From: Pararge aegeria
Taxonomy: Eukaryota > Arthropoda > Insecta > Lepidoptera > Nymphalidae
Assembly (NCBI RefSeq): GCF_905163445.1
Contig: NC_053194.1
Coordinates: forward strand, 17,464,921-17,528,920
DNA length: 64,000 bases
Reading direction: 5' to 3'
The notes under the pieces were generated by a model. That model was not told where the DNA came from. It saw nothing but the letters and a program-made list of their open reading frames with translations, and did not search any database. Made by a program: the position numbers and the translations under genes. Within the stretch, counting starts at the first letter, position 1; every line of letters begins with the position of its first letter. Below are positions 54,700 to 64,000 of this stretch, piece after piece.

Positions 54700-57500
54700 G
54701 TTATAAAGTGACTTTTTGGATTATAATAGCGTAAAAAAATAAAAGGCAACCTTTATTTTGAACGTTTAATTGTAAAACTTAATAAAATTAAATTAGGGAG
54801 GCATGTAGGTAAACATAATAAGAATAACTAAAAATGTATACAATATAGATATTTTACAAGTAACTTAAGCTTGGCGGTAACTTATCTAGGTTGGTACATA
54901 CTTATTTAATATTACGTTACAACTTGTACTAACATGGTACTAAACTAAAAAGAATGAAAATATAATAAATACCGGAGCGTACTATAAAATAATATTATAA
55001 TAAAAAACACAGTAGGTAGGTACCAAAGTTATTTAATATAATTTGATTTTTGTTAGATTTGTCATTATCTAAGAAAATGCTATTGTAAAACTAGCTAGGT
55101 ACTTTAAATTTGCATTTCTGCCCTTAAACTGAATTTTGAGGTTGTGGCCTATCTTCTACAGATGTTATTTCATATTCAAAAAAGGTTATAACTTGAATTT
55201 CGAAGCTTAAGTGAAGAGTAGATACCTACTTTTTGAGACAACTTTTTGAGACTTGGTCGATTCCCATTCAGTACCTAATGATGCGAATTTTGATTGAATA
55301 AAAAGGTTTTCTTTTTCGAGAAAAACCGAAAAACCTGGGCAAGAACTCAGTCATGAGTGAGAGTGCAAGAAACCAGAACTGTATATAGCGTAAAATGTTA
55401 AATGTAACCGGTACGTGCGAGTCAGACTAGCTCACCGAGAGTTCTGTACCTTGAAAGCTAAACCTTTTAATAGTTTTGAGGTTGATAATTGTTGAAATAC
55501 CCAAAAATCGCATTTCATGTAACCCCCTGTAGATTTTTATATTTTGATCCAACATATAATGGCAAGTAGGGGTTTTAAAATTTCGATTCTCCTATTTCTA
55601 AATAATTCAAAATATGTCCCCTTTTATAATGAACATATTTTTTATTGCCACAAATCTTCAAAAGTAGTTAAATTAAAGTATGTTACTGGTATTTATGAAT
55701 TCTGTTATTTAATTGAATTTAATATAAATAGATATTTTACTTGAAGCCGGTTCCATATATTACGCATCATTTGCCTATCCGTATAAGCCTATAGACCCAG
55801 CCGCCATAAGTTATTTCGACAGATCGAATGAATAAGATAGGCAGTAATACTAATAAAGTTGGTACACGAGAAGGGTTGCCATTCTTCACCACTCGTACTT
55901 AAAAATAACATATTGTACGTTATTTCCGGCATACTTTATGAGAGAACGTGAAAACATTTGACCTATTTTGACTTTTATAGTGTTATTTTATTTTTTTATA
56001 TCATCATCATCAAGTCTGTGATTATTTCTAGATAAATTATTTACAAAGTTGATCATCTGGATTAACAAGTAGATCGTTCTATAAATTGGTTATAAATAGC
56101 GTCTGCGTTACAATTATCTTTAAGGTTTTTTCACTTAAATTAAGCTAAAACAGACAGACTGTATCACCGTTTGCCGTCTTTACGTCTCCCTGCTCGTCGA
56201 CACACAAAAGCTTTAAGGTCAGGTTAAATACGTAGGCGCATCCAGCCAGCGCGTCCAATCACACGACGCGCTGCTTTGAGCAAAGATTGTGATTGGTTGC
56301 ATTGTAATGCAGACTGAATACGTTGGTCTTAGGCGACTCTTAGAGGTGTAAACTGAATGTGTAAAGACATGTTTTTAATAGGAATAATTCTGAGGCAATA
56401 CATTATGTCTGATGTAGCGTTTGATTCGATGTTGATAATTACTATCACGAACTCGACAGTTGTTCATATCTCAACATACAAAAGTGTAAACAACTTATTG
56501 AAGTAGGTAATAGTGCTATTAATTTTATTAAAAAATTTAATTTCCATTTTGCTACAAATGATAATCATTTTGACGGGAATGGCTATGAAACCTATCGCAC
56601 ATGATGTACAAAGTAGTATTTATAGTGGAAAATCCAAACCCTCTTGAATTTAATACATTGTAATAATTATATGAGAGCATAATTACATGTAAATACAAAC
56701 AGGATCTTTCTGAAATAAATACCTAAATCTCTTTTAATATATATGTATACCTAATCATAAAACACTAAAATAGACATTTTAATAGAATGCGTCTGCTGGA
56801 TTAAGGCTTGTAAAATCGTGGGTGTAGAAAAAACGGTACCAAATTGGATAAAATCATTAATCTACGACGAGACTGAAGCTCTCTATCTGATTATAAAGTA
56901 AAAGCACACACATTCAAGCACAAACAAACACTTACACACGCCCACTAACATACTTGCATGCTTGCAGAATTTATTTTGTAAATTCTGAACAAAAACGAAA
57001 AAAAAATTTTATAAAAATAATTAGCAAATGTAATGCATTGGTTAGGTCATGTTATCAGTTATAAACTTTTGTATCGGAAAGAGCGATACCACAAAATACA
57101 GGTTGTTTCAAACTTAAATGGAGGTCATAACCTATAAATTATTCTTCATTTTCATCTAACATTCATTTGCGAGAATTAGGGCCTAGATGACGTTAAATTC
57201 TTATTAAATGATTTATAGCGACGTATTTGAAATATTCTTCTGCTGGTTTTAAATAGAATTCAAGGTTTCCACCCTGTGTTTATTTAAATCCTTCTCATTT
57301 AATGCGACGCATAATTAAATGCACTTTTCAATAGGTTCGTTAAGACTTTCGAATGCTATAATCATACCTTCTTAGAACTTGCGAAAGAAATTGAAAATAA
57401 TGGCTTTATAAATTCAAGTACATCGTGTGCGATCAGTATAATCATCGGCACATGTGCCAACTTCGGTCGGCAGACAACTCTTCCGCGGTTGGTTACGGTT
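54700..57500. other. Intergenic region between FNBP4 and the CPAP1 gene
   Basis: About 2.8 kb without a recognised exon or full repeat. 56150-56350 is less AT-rich and holds GCGTCCAATCACACGACGCG and, 30 bases on, GTGATTGGTTGC, so CCAAT boxes in both orientations; it may be regulatory or an unknown repeat. Confidence 0.4.
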
Positions 57501-57515
57501 CACCCTATTTAACCA

Positions 57516-57521
57516 TTTATT
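57516..57521 (-). terminator. Candidate poly(A) signal of the CPAP1 gene
   Basis: AATAAA on the minus strand, 115 bases after the stop codon. Position and motif suit a cleavage and polyadenylation signal, but the region is AT-rich and chance occurrence is possible. Confidence 0.4.
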
Positions 57522-57635
57522 AATTATAACATAATTAACTGAGTTGGAATTGTTAATAGTTGGCACACCTGTAGATGACATATTAACTTAATATATTGCT
57601 ATATCTTATTGTTTAATCAATTTAATTATTTTATG

Positions 57636-58820
57636 TTACCGCTTAACTATACATGGTTCACAAGTCCCAGGGTTAAGGTACGCTGGATGGCATTGAGGGC
57701 AAGCTGGGTTCTCCCCATAACTTGCTCTTCCAGGTCTAGAAACTTCTACTTGGAAAGAGGTCTGAGCTGATTCATCATCGTATCCTGGGTGAGGCCTATC
57801 TAATGGGAACACAAAGTCTGGGATGAAGTACGAACTAGTATTATACTCTGTATTACTTGGTTGTATTTCTACTGGTTGAGGAGTGGTTCTGGTATTGTCA
57901 CTAAAAGGTCTCTTGATAGGTTTCACTGGTTTAGTTGCATTGGCTGTAGTATCATTGCTTAGTTTAGGAGGTTCTAAATCAAATGCTGGTACAGCCCATT
58001 TCCATTCATAGTAAATTGGTGGACCCATTGTCGTAGATGCATATGAAGTCATATCATTTTTCGGAGGCTGAAGTTCTCTAGATGGTACTGCTACTAAATT
58101 ATCATTTGATTCCGTAGTTATCTCAGTTTTGGGTTTTACATTGACTTTTTCAAATCTAGTGCTTTCTGATAAACCTTTTTTCTTATCATTTTGTAAGACA
58201 TTGAAGTTGTTACCAAAGTTTTTATTTTTGCGCGGGATTCTCTCTTCCTCAGAACTGACCTGTGCATCTGGTAAATGTCTGTTTAGATCTATTATTTCTG
58301 ACCGTGTCATAGTTGTCTTCAAAGAGTCTGGGGAATTTGGATCAAAGCGTTTTATGAAGTTCACTACAGGATCTTGTGTTTTGATTCTTACATCAATTTC
58401 ATACTCCTCTGATTGGCTGTCAGCTGGCGGTAAAAATGGAGCAACTAACACCTTGGACGGTGGAGAAACGTTTATGTTTGGTCGAACTCTGTTTGCTTCA
58501 AACGTTTGCTCAGGATCTGGTTTGTTGAAAACGAATTCTTTACTATTGGTATCCTTAGTAGGTGGTTTGGGGGTTGTTTTTTTATTATTGAATGTAAAAT
58601 GATCTTCATTAATTTCGACGACGGGACCAGGTCTCTTTGGATTTTTACTGTTGAAGTTAAACTCTTCATTTGTATCAATGCCAGCCACCGGAAGTCTCTT
58701 GGTTTTCATTGACCATGACGACGGTGGTCTGTAGTTACGCTTGTCGCTGTCCAAATCGTTGTCACTGCTTGAGAACGATTCCGAAATACCCACAATACTG
58801 TTATCCGGGTGGAATGGGTA
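57636..58820 (-). CDS. CPAP1 last exon, low-complexity tail and stop
   Basis: One 395-codon exon. It opens YPFHPDNSIVGISESF after a TTTTCAG acceptor and ends with TAA at 57636-57638. The tail is rich in Pro, Asn, Thr, Lys and Asp. The blocks EEFNFN, DHFTFN and KEFVFN, each after a Pro/Lys linker, form an imperfect three-fold repeat near its start. The C-terminus holds CPQC and CEPC separated by ten residues, which could cross-link or bind metal (inference). Plus-strand open frames here are shadows. Confidence 0.85.
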   Translation of the reverse strand, partial: YPFHPDNSIVGISESFSSSDNDLDSDKRNYRPPSSWSMKTKRLPVAGIDTNEEFNFNSKNPKRPGPVVEINEDHFTFNNKKTTPKPPTKDTNSKEFVFNKPDPEQTFEANRVRPNINVSPPSKVLVAPFLPPADSQSEEYEIDVRIKTQDPVVNFIKRFDPNSPDSLKTTMTRSEIIDLNRHLPDAQVSSEEERIPRKNKNFGNNFNVLQNDKKKGLSESTRFEKVNVKPKTEITTESNDNLVAVPSRELQPPKNDMTSYASTTMGPPIYYEWKWAVPAFDLEPPKLSNDTTANATKPVKPIKRPFSDNTRTTPQPVEIQPSNTEYNTSSYFIPDFVFPLDRPHPGYDDESAQTSFQVEVSRPGRASYGENPACPQCHPAYLNPGTCEPCIVKR

Positions 58821-61800
58821 CTGAAAAGTGAAAGAAATACAGAATTAGTTACAATACTAACAAAACATGAGTGAGCTGTCGACCGCCCTGGCGCAGTGGA
58901 GAGGGTTATGTTCTTATAAGCGGGAGATGACGGGTTCGATCCCCAGCAGGGGCAATTTCTGAATTATCGTTGGTCTGGGCTATTGGGAGACCGTGGCTAG
59001 GTACCATTCCACCAAACAAAGACGTGCCGCCAAGCAATTCAGTTTTCCGGTACGAGGTTGCGTTACGCAGAAAGAGTACTTTATAAAAAGAATAGGAAAA
59101 GATAATGCAATGTTCGATGCCTTTAATCTCATTGTAAATGCCGTCATCATCGTGACAGCGTCACGACAGTATATAGAGGCTAAGCGACCTACCCTTACTA
59201 GTGCCAACTATATGAGGATCTTTTTCTCGCCCCGTACTTGCGCACGAGTACTCTGTCTATAGACAGCTTCGTCGATAATTGTATGAATATTCTTATCCTG
59301 CACGGCCAGCACAGACAGAAGACATAAATAATATCCCCCAACTGTAACCCCTAACAGGGGATATAATAATTAACATGTCCCACCTGCTAAAGCACGGGAA
59401 CATGGAAAAGGATAAGTTCAACCCCTCATATACTCATAATATATTATTTGGATATTATTTCCATTTTGCGTCAGTGCTCTGAGAGTTGATAAAGCTGTGG
59501 GAGAGGATATATTTTTAACCTTTCACTAGGGAGATAACTGTCCCAAAGCTAGCCGTGCTGTAGTCTAAAAGGCTTGTGACTGCAGGGAATTAAAGGGAAT
59601 ATGATGATTTTATGTAAAATCCAACACAAATAATTGTACCCCTATTATTAACTTGGATGTATATTGTATAACAGTCCAGTGGATAGAGCTGGAATTCTGT
59701 TTCGGGCGCCGAGCTTGAATCCCAGCATGCACCTCTAACTTTTCTGAGTTATTTGCGTTTTAAGTAATTAAAATATCACTTTCTTCAACGTTATTAATGA
59801 AAACTTCGTGAGAAAACCTGCGCATGCCTGAGATTTCTGGATTGATATAATACTGATGATGATGATATTGTGTAAGGCAAGCGTTACACAACGATCATGC
59901 ATGATGTAAAGAATTATTAAAGAGTTGGCTAGAACACGCTTGCCTAGAAAATATACACTCTTGCCTTGAAAGGATTCAAGTCATGTGGCAGAAAATGAAA
60001 ACATTATCTACGGGAGCTCTTACCTTACTTTCAGCTTCTTTTAATCCGTCGTAGTATTTACTGTTGGGCGGCACGGAGAGGATGTCTGGACGGGGGGTGC
60101 GCTGTCGCATGTCCTCGTCCGACACAAATGGCTTGTCCCTTTGGCCTGACGGAAAAAACGTTTGTTTGTTCATTTGTTTAATTATGCACGCACAAAAACA
60201 AAATACAAAAAGAAAAAAGGAACAATAGAGAAACATAAAAGTTAGCGTAGGTGTGCATAGACGAAGGCGCCTTCGGCGATTTGTAGAGTCATATCAAGGT
60301 CTCAGGGGAGGGTCTGCCACGGGGGGTGCCGCTGGCTCGGTCGCGGTTGTGTGCGACGGCGTTCCCGCGGCATTGCCACCAGGCGACTGGTTGGAACACC
60401 GTGGGGTTTTAGCCGGTACGAGTCCAACATAACCACCGTGCCTCCCCGTGGCGCCGTGGTATACATGAGGATTTCCCCACGAAGAAAAAACGGGCTGATC
60501 TCGAAACGTTTATTTGCATAGTTTTAACTAAACGATTAGCTAACACCATATTCAAAAACGTTGTGTTTTTGATCGAACTTATCCTTTTATGTTCGAGAAA
60601 GAGTTTAACTGCTAAATCACACTCAGACGGTCAGAGATTGCGGAACTCTTCATCATGAATAGCTTATGAAAGTCCACTGATGGACTAACGGCCTATTCTA
60701 ACGGGAGAGTTTGCCCATAATCAGCATACTGGGCAGTTGGGTTGGTGATCGCAAATGGTAGTATTAGCAGCACCATGCCCATTCTCTGTTGATTTTATGG
60801 TCGATAACTATGGGTCCCATAAGAAGACTCAGGGTCACTCAGCTGGCGATGGAGAGAGCTATGCTCGTGGTATCTATGGATCTCCTAGTTTCTGATTGAT
60901 AGAAGAATCAGAGTTACCAACATAGCTCAATAAGTTGCGAAGCTGTAGTGGTAATCGGCGGGGCACATAATATATCGGAGAACCGGTGGATGTTGGGGTG
61001 TTGGAATGGCGGCGCGCACTGGTAAACACAGCATGCTGTGCGTGGTAGGTGCCACCCTGATGAGGTGGGTAAATTAAATCAACAAAGTTGCAGGGACCCA
61101 TTGGACGCAAGTGGCACAAACAGTTCGTAACAAATGCTAAGTTTTACCAGAAGATTTTATACCAGGATAAATTTTATATTATGACCATCTTCACAATATA
61201 AGCAAAATGTGTTCCAAATTTCATCTAGATCAGTTCATCGGTTGAGCCGAACATAGATAACAAACAAACAGACAACTTTTGCATTTAGAATATTAGTATT
61301 GACTATTATAATGTAGGCACGTCCAACTAGACGATCTTTTTTATTTTTAAAAGTACGTAGCTACCTGGAGCACCTTCGTGAACGTGCTACATTCTTGTCA
61401 TTTTATTTACATTACGATAGTATGCAAATCTACTCAAAATTGATTGATAGGTCGTGTACGGGCTAATGAATTTGAGTCGGGGCGTAACAATAAAGGCAAA
61501 TTAAGGTTGTATCGTGAGGAGGCACCGACCCGCAAGGCTGCGAGATCGACTCGTGCACTGGCCTTTAACGAAGTCAGCAATTCGGTGCTTCGAAATTATA
61601 CGAGTTTAATTAAACTATTTACTTACGAGCTTCTACCCGCGACTTTGTCTACGTGGACTTCAGAATTGGGTGTAAACCGCTCGTTAGTAATTTTTAATCT
61701 TAACACGGGAACTATTTGAGAGATCAGTATAGAAAGAACATGTCCTTTTCCATACCAAATTTCAAAGCTGTCTGCCCGCGGCTTAGCTCGTAAAAAAAAT

Positions 61801-64000
61801 TCAATGTTCCCTCAGAAACTTCTTAAGGAATAAAAGGTAGCCTATATTTCCATATCAAAGGCTAAGTGCATGCCAAATTTCATCCAAATCCGTCCTGCAG
61901 TGTTTGCGTGATTGAGTAACAAACATCCACACTTTCACATTATTATAATAAAACTAACTGTTGCCCGCGACTTCGTCGGCGTATGATTTTGTATTTTGAT
62001 GTGGCATTCAATTGGCATTCAAGTATTCAGCATCGCTAAGCCTTTACTGAGGGGCTTGCTGCTGTCCGCTGAGGAGTTCTGTCTTCTTTCTCCAACTACA
62101 TTTATCACAAAGTTTTGGCAAAATTAAACACATATTATACAAACACTTTCATCCCCTCTCCCAAAGGAACCGAGCTTAATGTCGGGATAAAAAGTATCCT
62201 ATATCACTTTCAAGAATATGTGTACAAAGTTTCATGAGGAACGGTTAAAAAGTTTTTGCGTGAAAGCGTAATAAACAAACTTACATTGACATTCATAATA
62301 TTAGTAAGTTATAGGGATATTAGTAGGATTATAAGCTTGTGCCCGCGAAGGTTTTTTTCCATTTAAAATTTTTTCAAATTCTAAATGGAAAACCATCTCC
62401 AATTAACAGAGCAAACCCTCGTAGGGCATGCAAGGAACACGCCTTGTAATGTGTTACCCTGTGTCCCATTAACCTGGGTCGTAGCTGTGAAGCTCTCATG
62501 CCTATTATCAAAACGGCAATGAAGCCCTTTAGACCTGAACACAGCATTGCAACAATGCTGCTTTGCGGCAGAAATAAGCATGGAGGAGTAAGTACTTCAC
62601 CGGACGAGTGCAGGGATGAAAGTAACCTGTCTCACTCTTTATCTACCAATCTAAATAATGAACAAAATATATTTGTAGGAAGCCTCGGTCATGGCTAGTT
62701 ACCTATCGCTTACCACCGACAAAGAGGAGCCGCTAAGCGATTTATCCTTCCGGTACGCAACACAACGGTTCAGTTTATTAGTTCCGGTACCATTCGGACT
62801 CCGGATATATGCTTTCGCTAAGGCATATTTAAAAATCATCTTAATAGGAATTTTAAATAGGTTGTTGTTTAATTAAATAATGTAATGTCAACAGCGTAAT
62901 CTTTGCAGGTACTTATCTAGAATTAGGATTAATTTGATCAGAGCAGCAGTGAAAGTCCAATGCAGTTGCGCAACACTTATCTGATACAATAAGCTATTAG
63001 CCTGCACGGCTCGTAACAAGCTGGAATGGCTGCGAGCTAACAAAAACCTACGTAACGCTATATAGTGCTACCAATTTATAACAGCTTAAAGCTATTCACG
63101 AATTGTTCTGAAGTTATTATCTTTTGTGTTAACATGCTCCAATTTTATTGGTGTACTTGAACCTTGTGTGGTATTTTAGCCTTTATAGCCCAAAGCAGAT
63201 ATTAACGTGAATTGCCCTCCGAACCGGTGCACGTGTTAGAGTCACTACAAATAGACTGACTTGACGTTTCAAAAGTGCTTATAAACTAGGCCTACTTGAA
63301 ATAAATGGATTTTGAATTTTGAATCCTTTTTAAAATATTATCTAAGACCTTGATATCAATTTATGGCGTTGTTTTAGTTGACACCGCGTATTTTATTTCT
63401 AACTGCCTCCGTTGGTGAGGTGTTTAGCATGTTTAACGGATCACGTGGCTTCGAATCCCGTGGTTCCGAGTTATTATCACTCACTTGCAATGATAAAGTT
63501 CAATGCCACAGACAGACTCATACACACACACACACACACACACACACTCCCACACACACTAACACACACACACCCACTTACAAAAACACCCACACAAAAC
63601 TATGTTAACGGCCTACAGATTGGTAATTATAATATTAAATAAAAATAAAAATATTTAAAGTTAGGTTTATATTTCTTAAGTTAACCTTATAGGTGTACTC
63701 TTACCAATAAGTAGGTTGGCGTCATAGTCACTCTCGGAGTTGGTGCAGTTCACCATGTACCAGTGGTCGCACACCAGCATCCGTTGCTGGAACAGCGTGG
63801 TGTTCGGGCACGAGTAGCTGAACTGGCGGCCCAGGCCGTCACACATGTGGTACACCTGGAATGCGAGAAGTCATCCTTTAGTTAAAGAAAACTGACCACG
63901 AAAGCCTCTACTACCGCAAATATTCACCATCATTAGCTTACTAATATAACATCGCTTGGGTTCCCACTCGCCAGTAAGCGTAGGTACTTACGTTTTCCAA
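57636..64000 (-). CDS. CPAP1-type chitin-binding cuticular protein, 3' part
   Basis: Partial gene whose 5' end lies beyond the right edge. Exons seen: 63705-63855, 60024-60145 and 57636-58820, joined with agreeing phases (1458 nt, 485 residues plus TAA), possibly preceded by nine bases at 63992-64000. The first exon is the second half of a peritrophin-A/CBM14 chitin-binding domain. The linker DANLLIGQRDKPFV and the single-domain plan fit CPAP1 proteins (cuticular proteins analogous to peritrophins, one domain), which are secreted to the chitin of cuticle or trachea. The long tail is hydrophilic and low in complexity, ending in two CxxC pairs. Signal peptide and first cysteines are not in view. 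Which CPAP1 member it is cannot be told from this part. Confidence 0.8.
58880..59265 (+). mobile_element. tRNA-derived SINE in CPAP1 intron
   Basis: Head GCCCTGGCGCAGTGGAGAG, B box GGGTTCGATCCCCAGC, then TGGCTAGGTACCATTCCACC, GACGTGCCGCCAAG and TTTTCCGGTACGA. It starts only 60 bases before the last CPAP1 exon. Confidence 0.65.
59665..59860 (+). mobile_element. tRNA-derived SINE fragment in a CPAP1 intron
   Basis: Plus copy: CCAGTGGATAGAGCTGGAAT, TTGAATCCCAGCATGCACCT, TTTTAAGTAATTAAAATATC, then AAACCTGCGCATGCCTGAG and a GATGATGATGAT end. Confidence 0.6.
60024..60145 (-). CDS. CPAP1 linker exon
   Basis: 122 bases encoding GQRDKPFVSDEDMRQRTPRP, then DILSVPPNSKYYDGLKEAESK. The QRDKPFV and DGLKEAESK segments directly after the chitin-binding domain are typical of insect CPAP1 proteins as I recall them. 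Acceptor TCAG, donor GTAAGA, phase 0 out. Confidence 0.82.
60840..61130 (+). mobile_element. Decayed RTE-like LINE fragment
   Basis: In changing frames it reads MERAML, then a stop-ridden IRRRxxVTNIAQ segment, then AGHI and a GCAGGGACCCATTGGACGCA end. This follows the order MERAML, KVTDIAQ, WAGHIARRTDGRWG, GRPPTRW, AGSRWIQ expected of these LINEs. It lies in the intron between the first two CPAP1 exons. Confidence 0.5.
61952..62320 (+). repeat. Dispersed AATATTAGTAGGGAT repeat, copy in CPAP1 intron
   Basis: Starts CTGTTGCCCGCGACTTCGTC and ends CATAATATTAGTAAG. It directly follows another short repeat of similar layout (about 61620-61950: TACCCGCGACTTTGTCTACG start, TTTCACATTATTATAATAAA end). 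Confidence 0.6.
63214..63323 (+). mobile_element. LINE 3' UTR fragment in a CPAP1 intron
   Basis: Short UTR copy from CCTCCGAACCGGT to the GGATTTTGAATTTTGAAT terminus, antisense to the gene. Confidence 0.55.
63522..63594. repeat. CA microsatellite, impure
   Basis: Thirteen perfect AC units, then interrupted CACACA and CACCCAC stretches. In a CPAP1 intron, just after a tRNA-like SINE head. Confidence 0.95.
63705..63855 (-). CDS. CPAP1 exon with C-terminal half of CBM14 domain
   Basis: Encodes VYHMCDGLGRQFSYSCPNTT and then LFQQRMLVCDHWYMVNC, with the four last conserved cysteines of a CBM14 domain and the aromatic residues expected at the chitin-binding face. The exon continues TNSESDYDANLLIG into the linker. 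Acceptor CCAG, donor GTAAGA, one base of Gly left over, completed by the next exon. Confidence 0.85.
63992..64000 (-). CDS. Possible edge of the preceding CPAP1 exon
   Basis: The last nine bases read TTGGAAAAC on the minus strand, followed by a strong GTAAGT donor. Phase 0 fits the next exon and would give LEN-VYHMCD. CBM14 domains normally have a cysteine one or two residues before the VYHxC segment, which is not seen at this junction, so the donor may be fortuitous or the domain divergent. Confidence 0.4.

Noticed and set aside
58129..58602. Plus-strand 157-codon frame
   Set aside because: Shadow of the CPAP1 last exon; no splice or family support on the plus strand.
59866..59995. Further copy of the WNALP-type LINE 3' end
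   Set aside because: A few matching strings (GCTTGCCTAGAA, CACTCTTG) but too degraded to place edges with confidence.

Overview
This is a eukaryotic, almost certainly lepidopteran, nuclear window. Long AT-rich intergenic and intronic stretches are packed with short LINE fragments, tRNA-derived SINEs and fold-back elements. Both recognisable genes have insect-type exon/intron structure and lie on the minus strand. All identifications come from reading translated exons, splice signals and repeat copies by eye; no search was run.

Region 1 to about 38 kb holds no host coding gene that I can support. It is a mosaic of 5'-truncated LINE 3' ends (RTE-like and several CR1/jockey-like families), SINEs of three tRNA-like families, a broken hAT transposase, inverted-repeat (MITE-like) elements, a nine-copy 69-bp tandem array (14644-15223), a 46-unit TG microsatellite and a 22-G homopolymer. 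A CpG-rich patch near 28.0-28.3 kb may be a minus-strand promoter and first exon whose coding part I could not find.

Region 38.4-53.9 kb holds a complete FNBP4 (formin-binding protein 4) homologue. Ten minus-strand coding exons join in frame to a protein of 825 residues. It has an acidic N-terminus, a canonical WW domain, a long acidic/lysine-rich middle, a second WW-like unit that has lost its second tryptophan, a proline-rich block and a short conserved C-terminal motif. Its introns contain SINEs, a MITE, a T-rich degenerate tandem array and, most notably, a 46-bp tandem array next to exon 7 whose unit is the exon 7/intron 7 splice-donor boundary itself.

Region 57.6-64.0 kb holds the 3' part of a chitin-binding cuticular protein of the CPAP1 type: half of a CBM14 domain, a conserved linker exon and one 1185-base exon for a low-complexity tail ending in two CxxC pairs. 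The gene runs off the right edge. The two genes are tandem on the same strand and are not expected to act together: FNBP4-type proteins are intracellular WW/proline-rich scaffolds, and CPAP1 proteins are secreted to cuticle.

The best candidates for something new are the splice-donor-derived minisatellite in FNBP4, near-perfect palindromes with 2-5 nt spacers, and two nested retrotransposon insertions with readable target-site duplications. I see no evidence of a new defence or enzymatic system.
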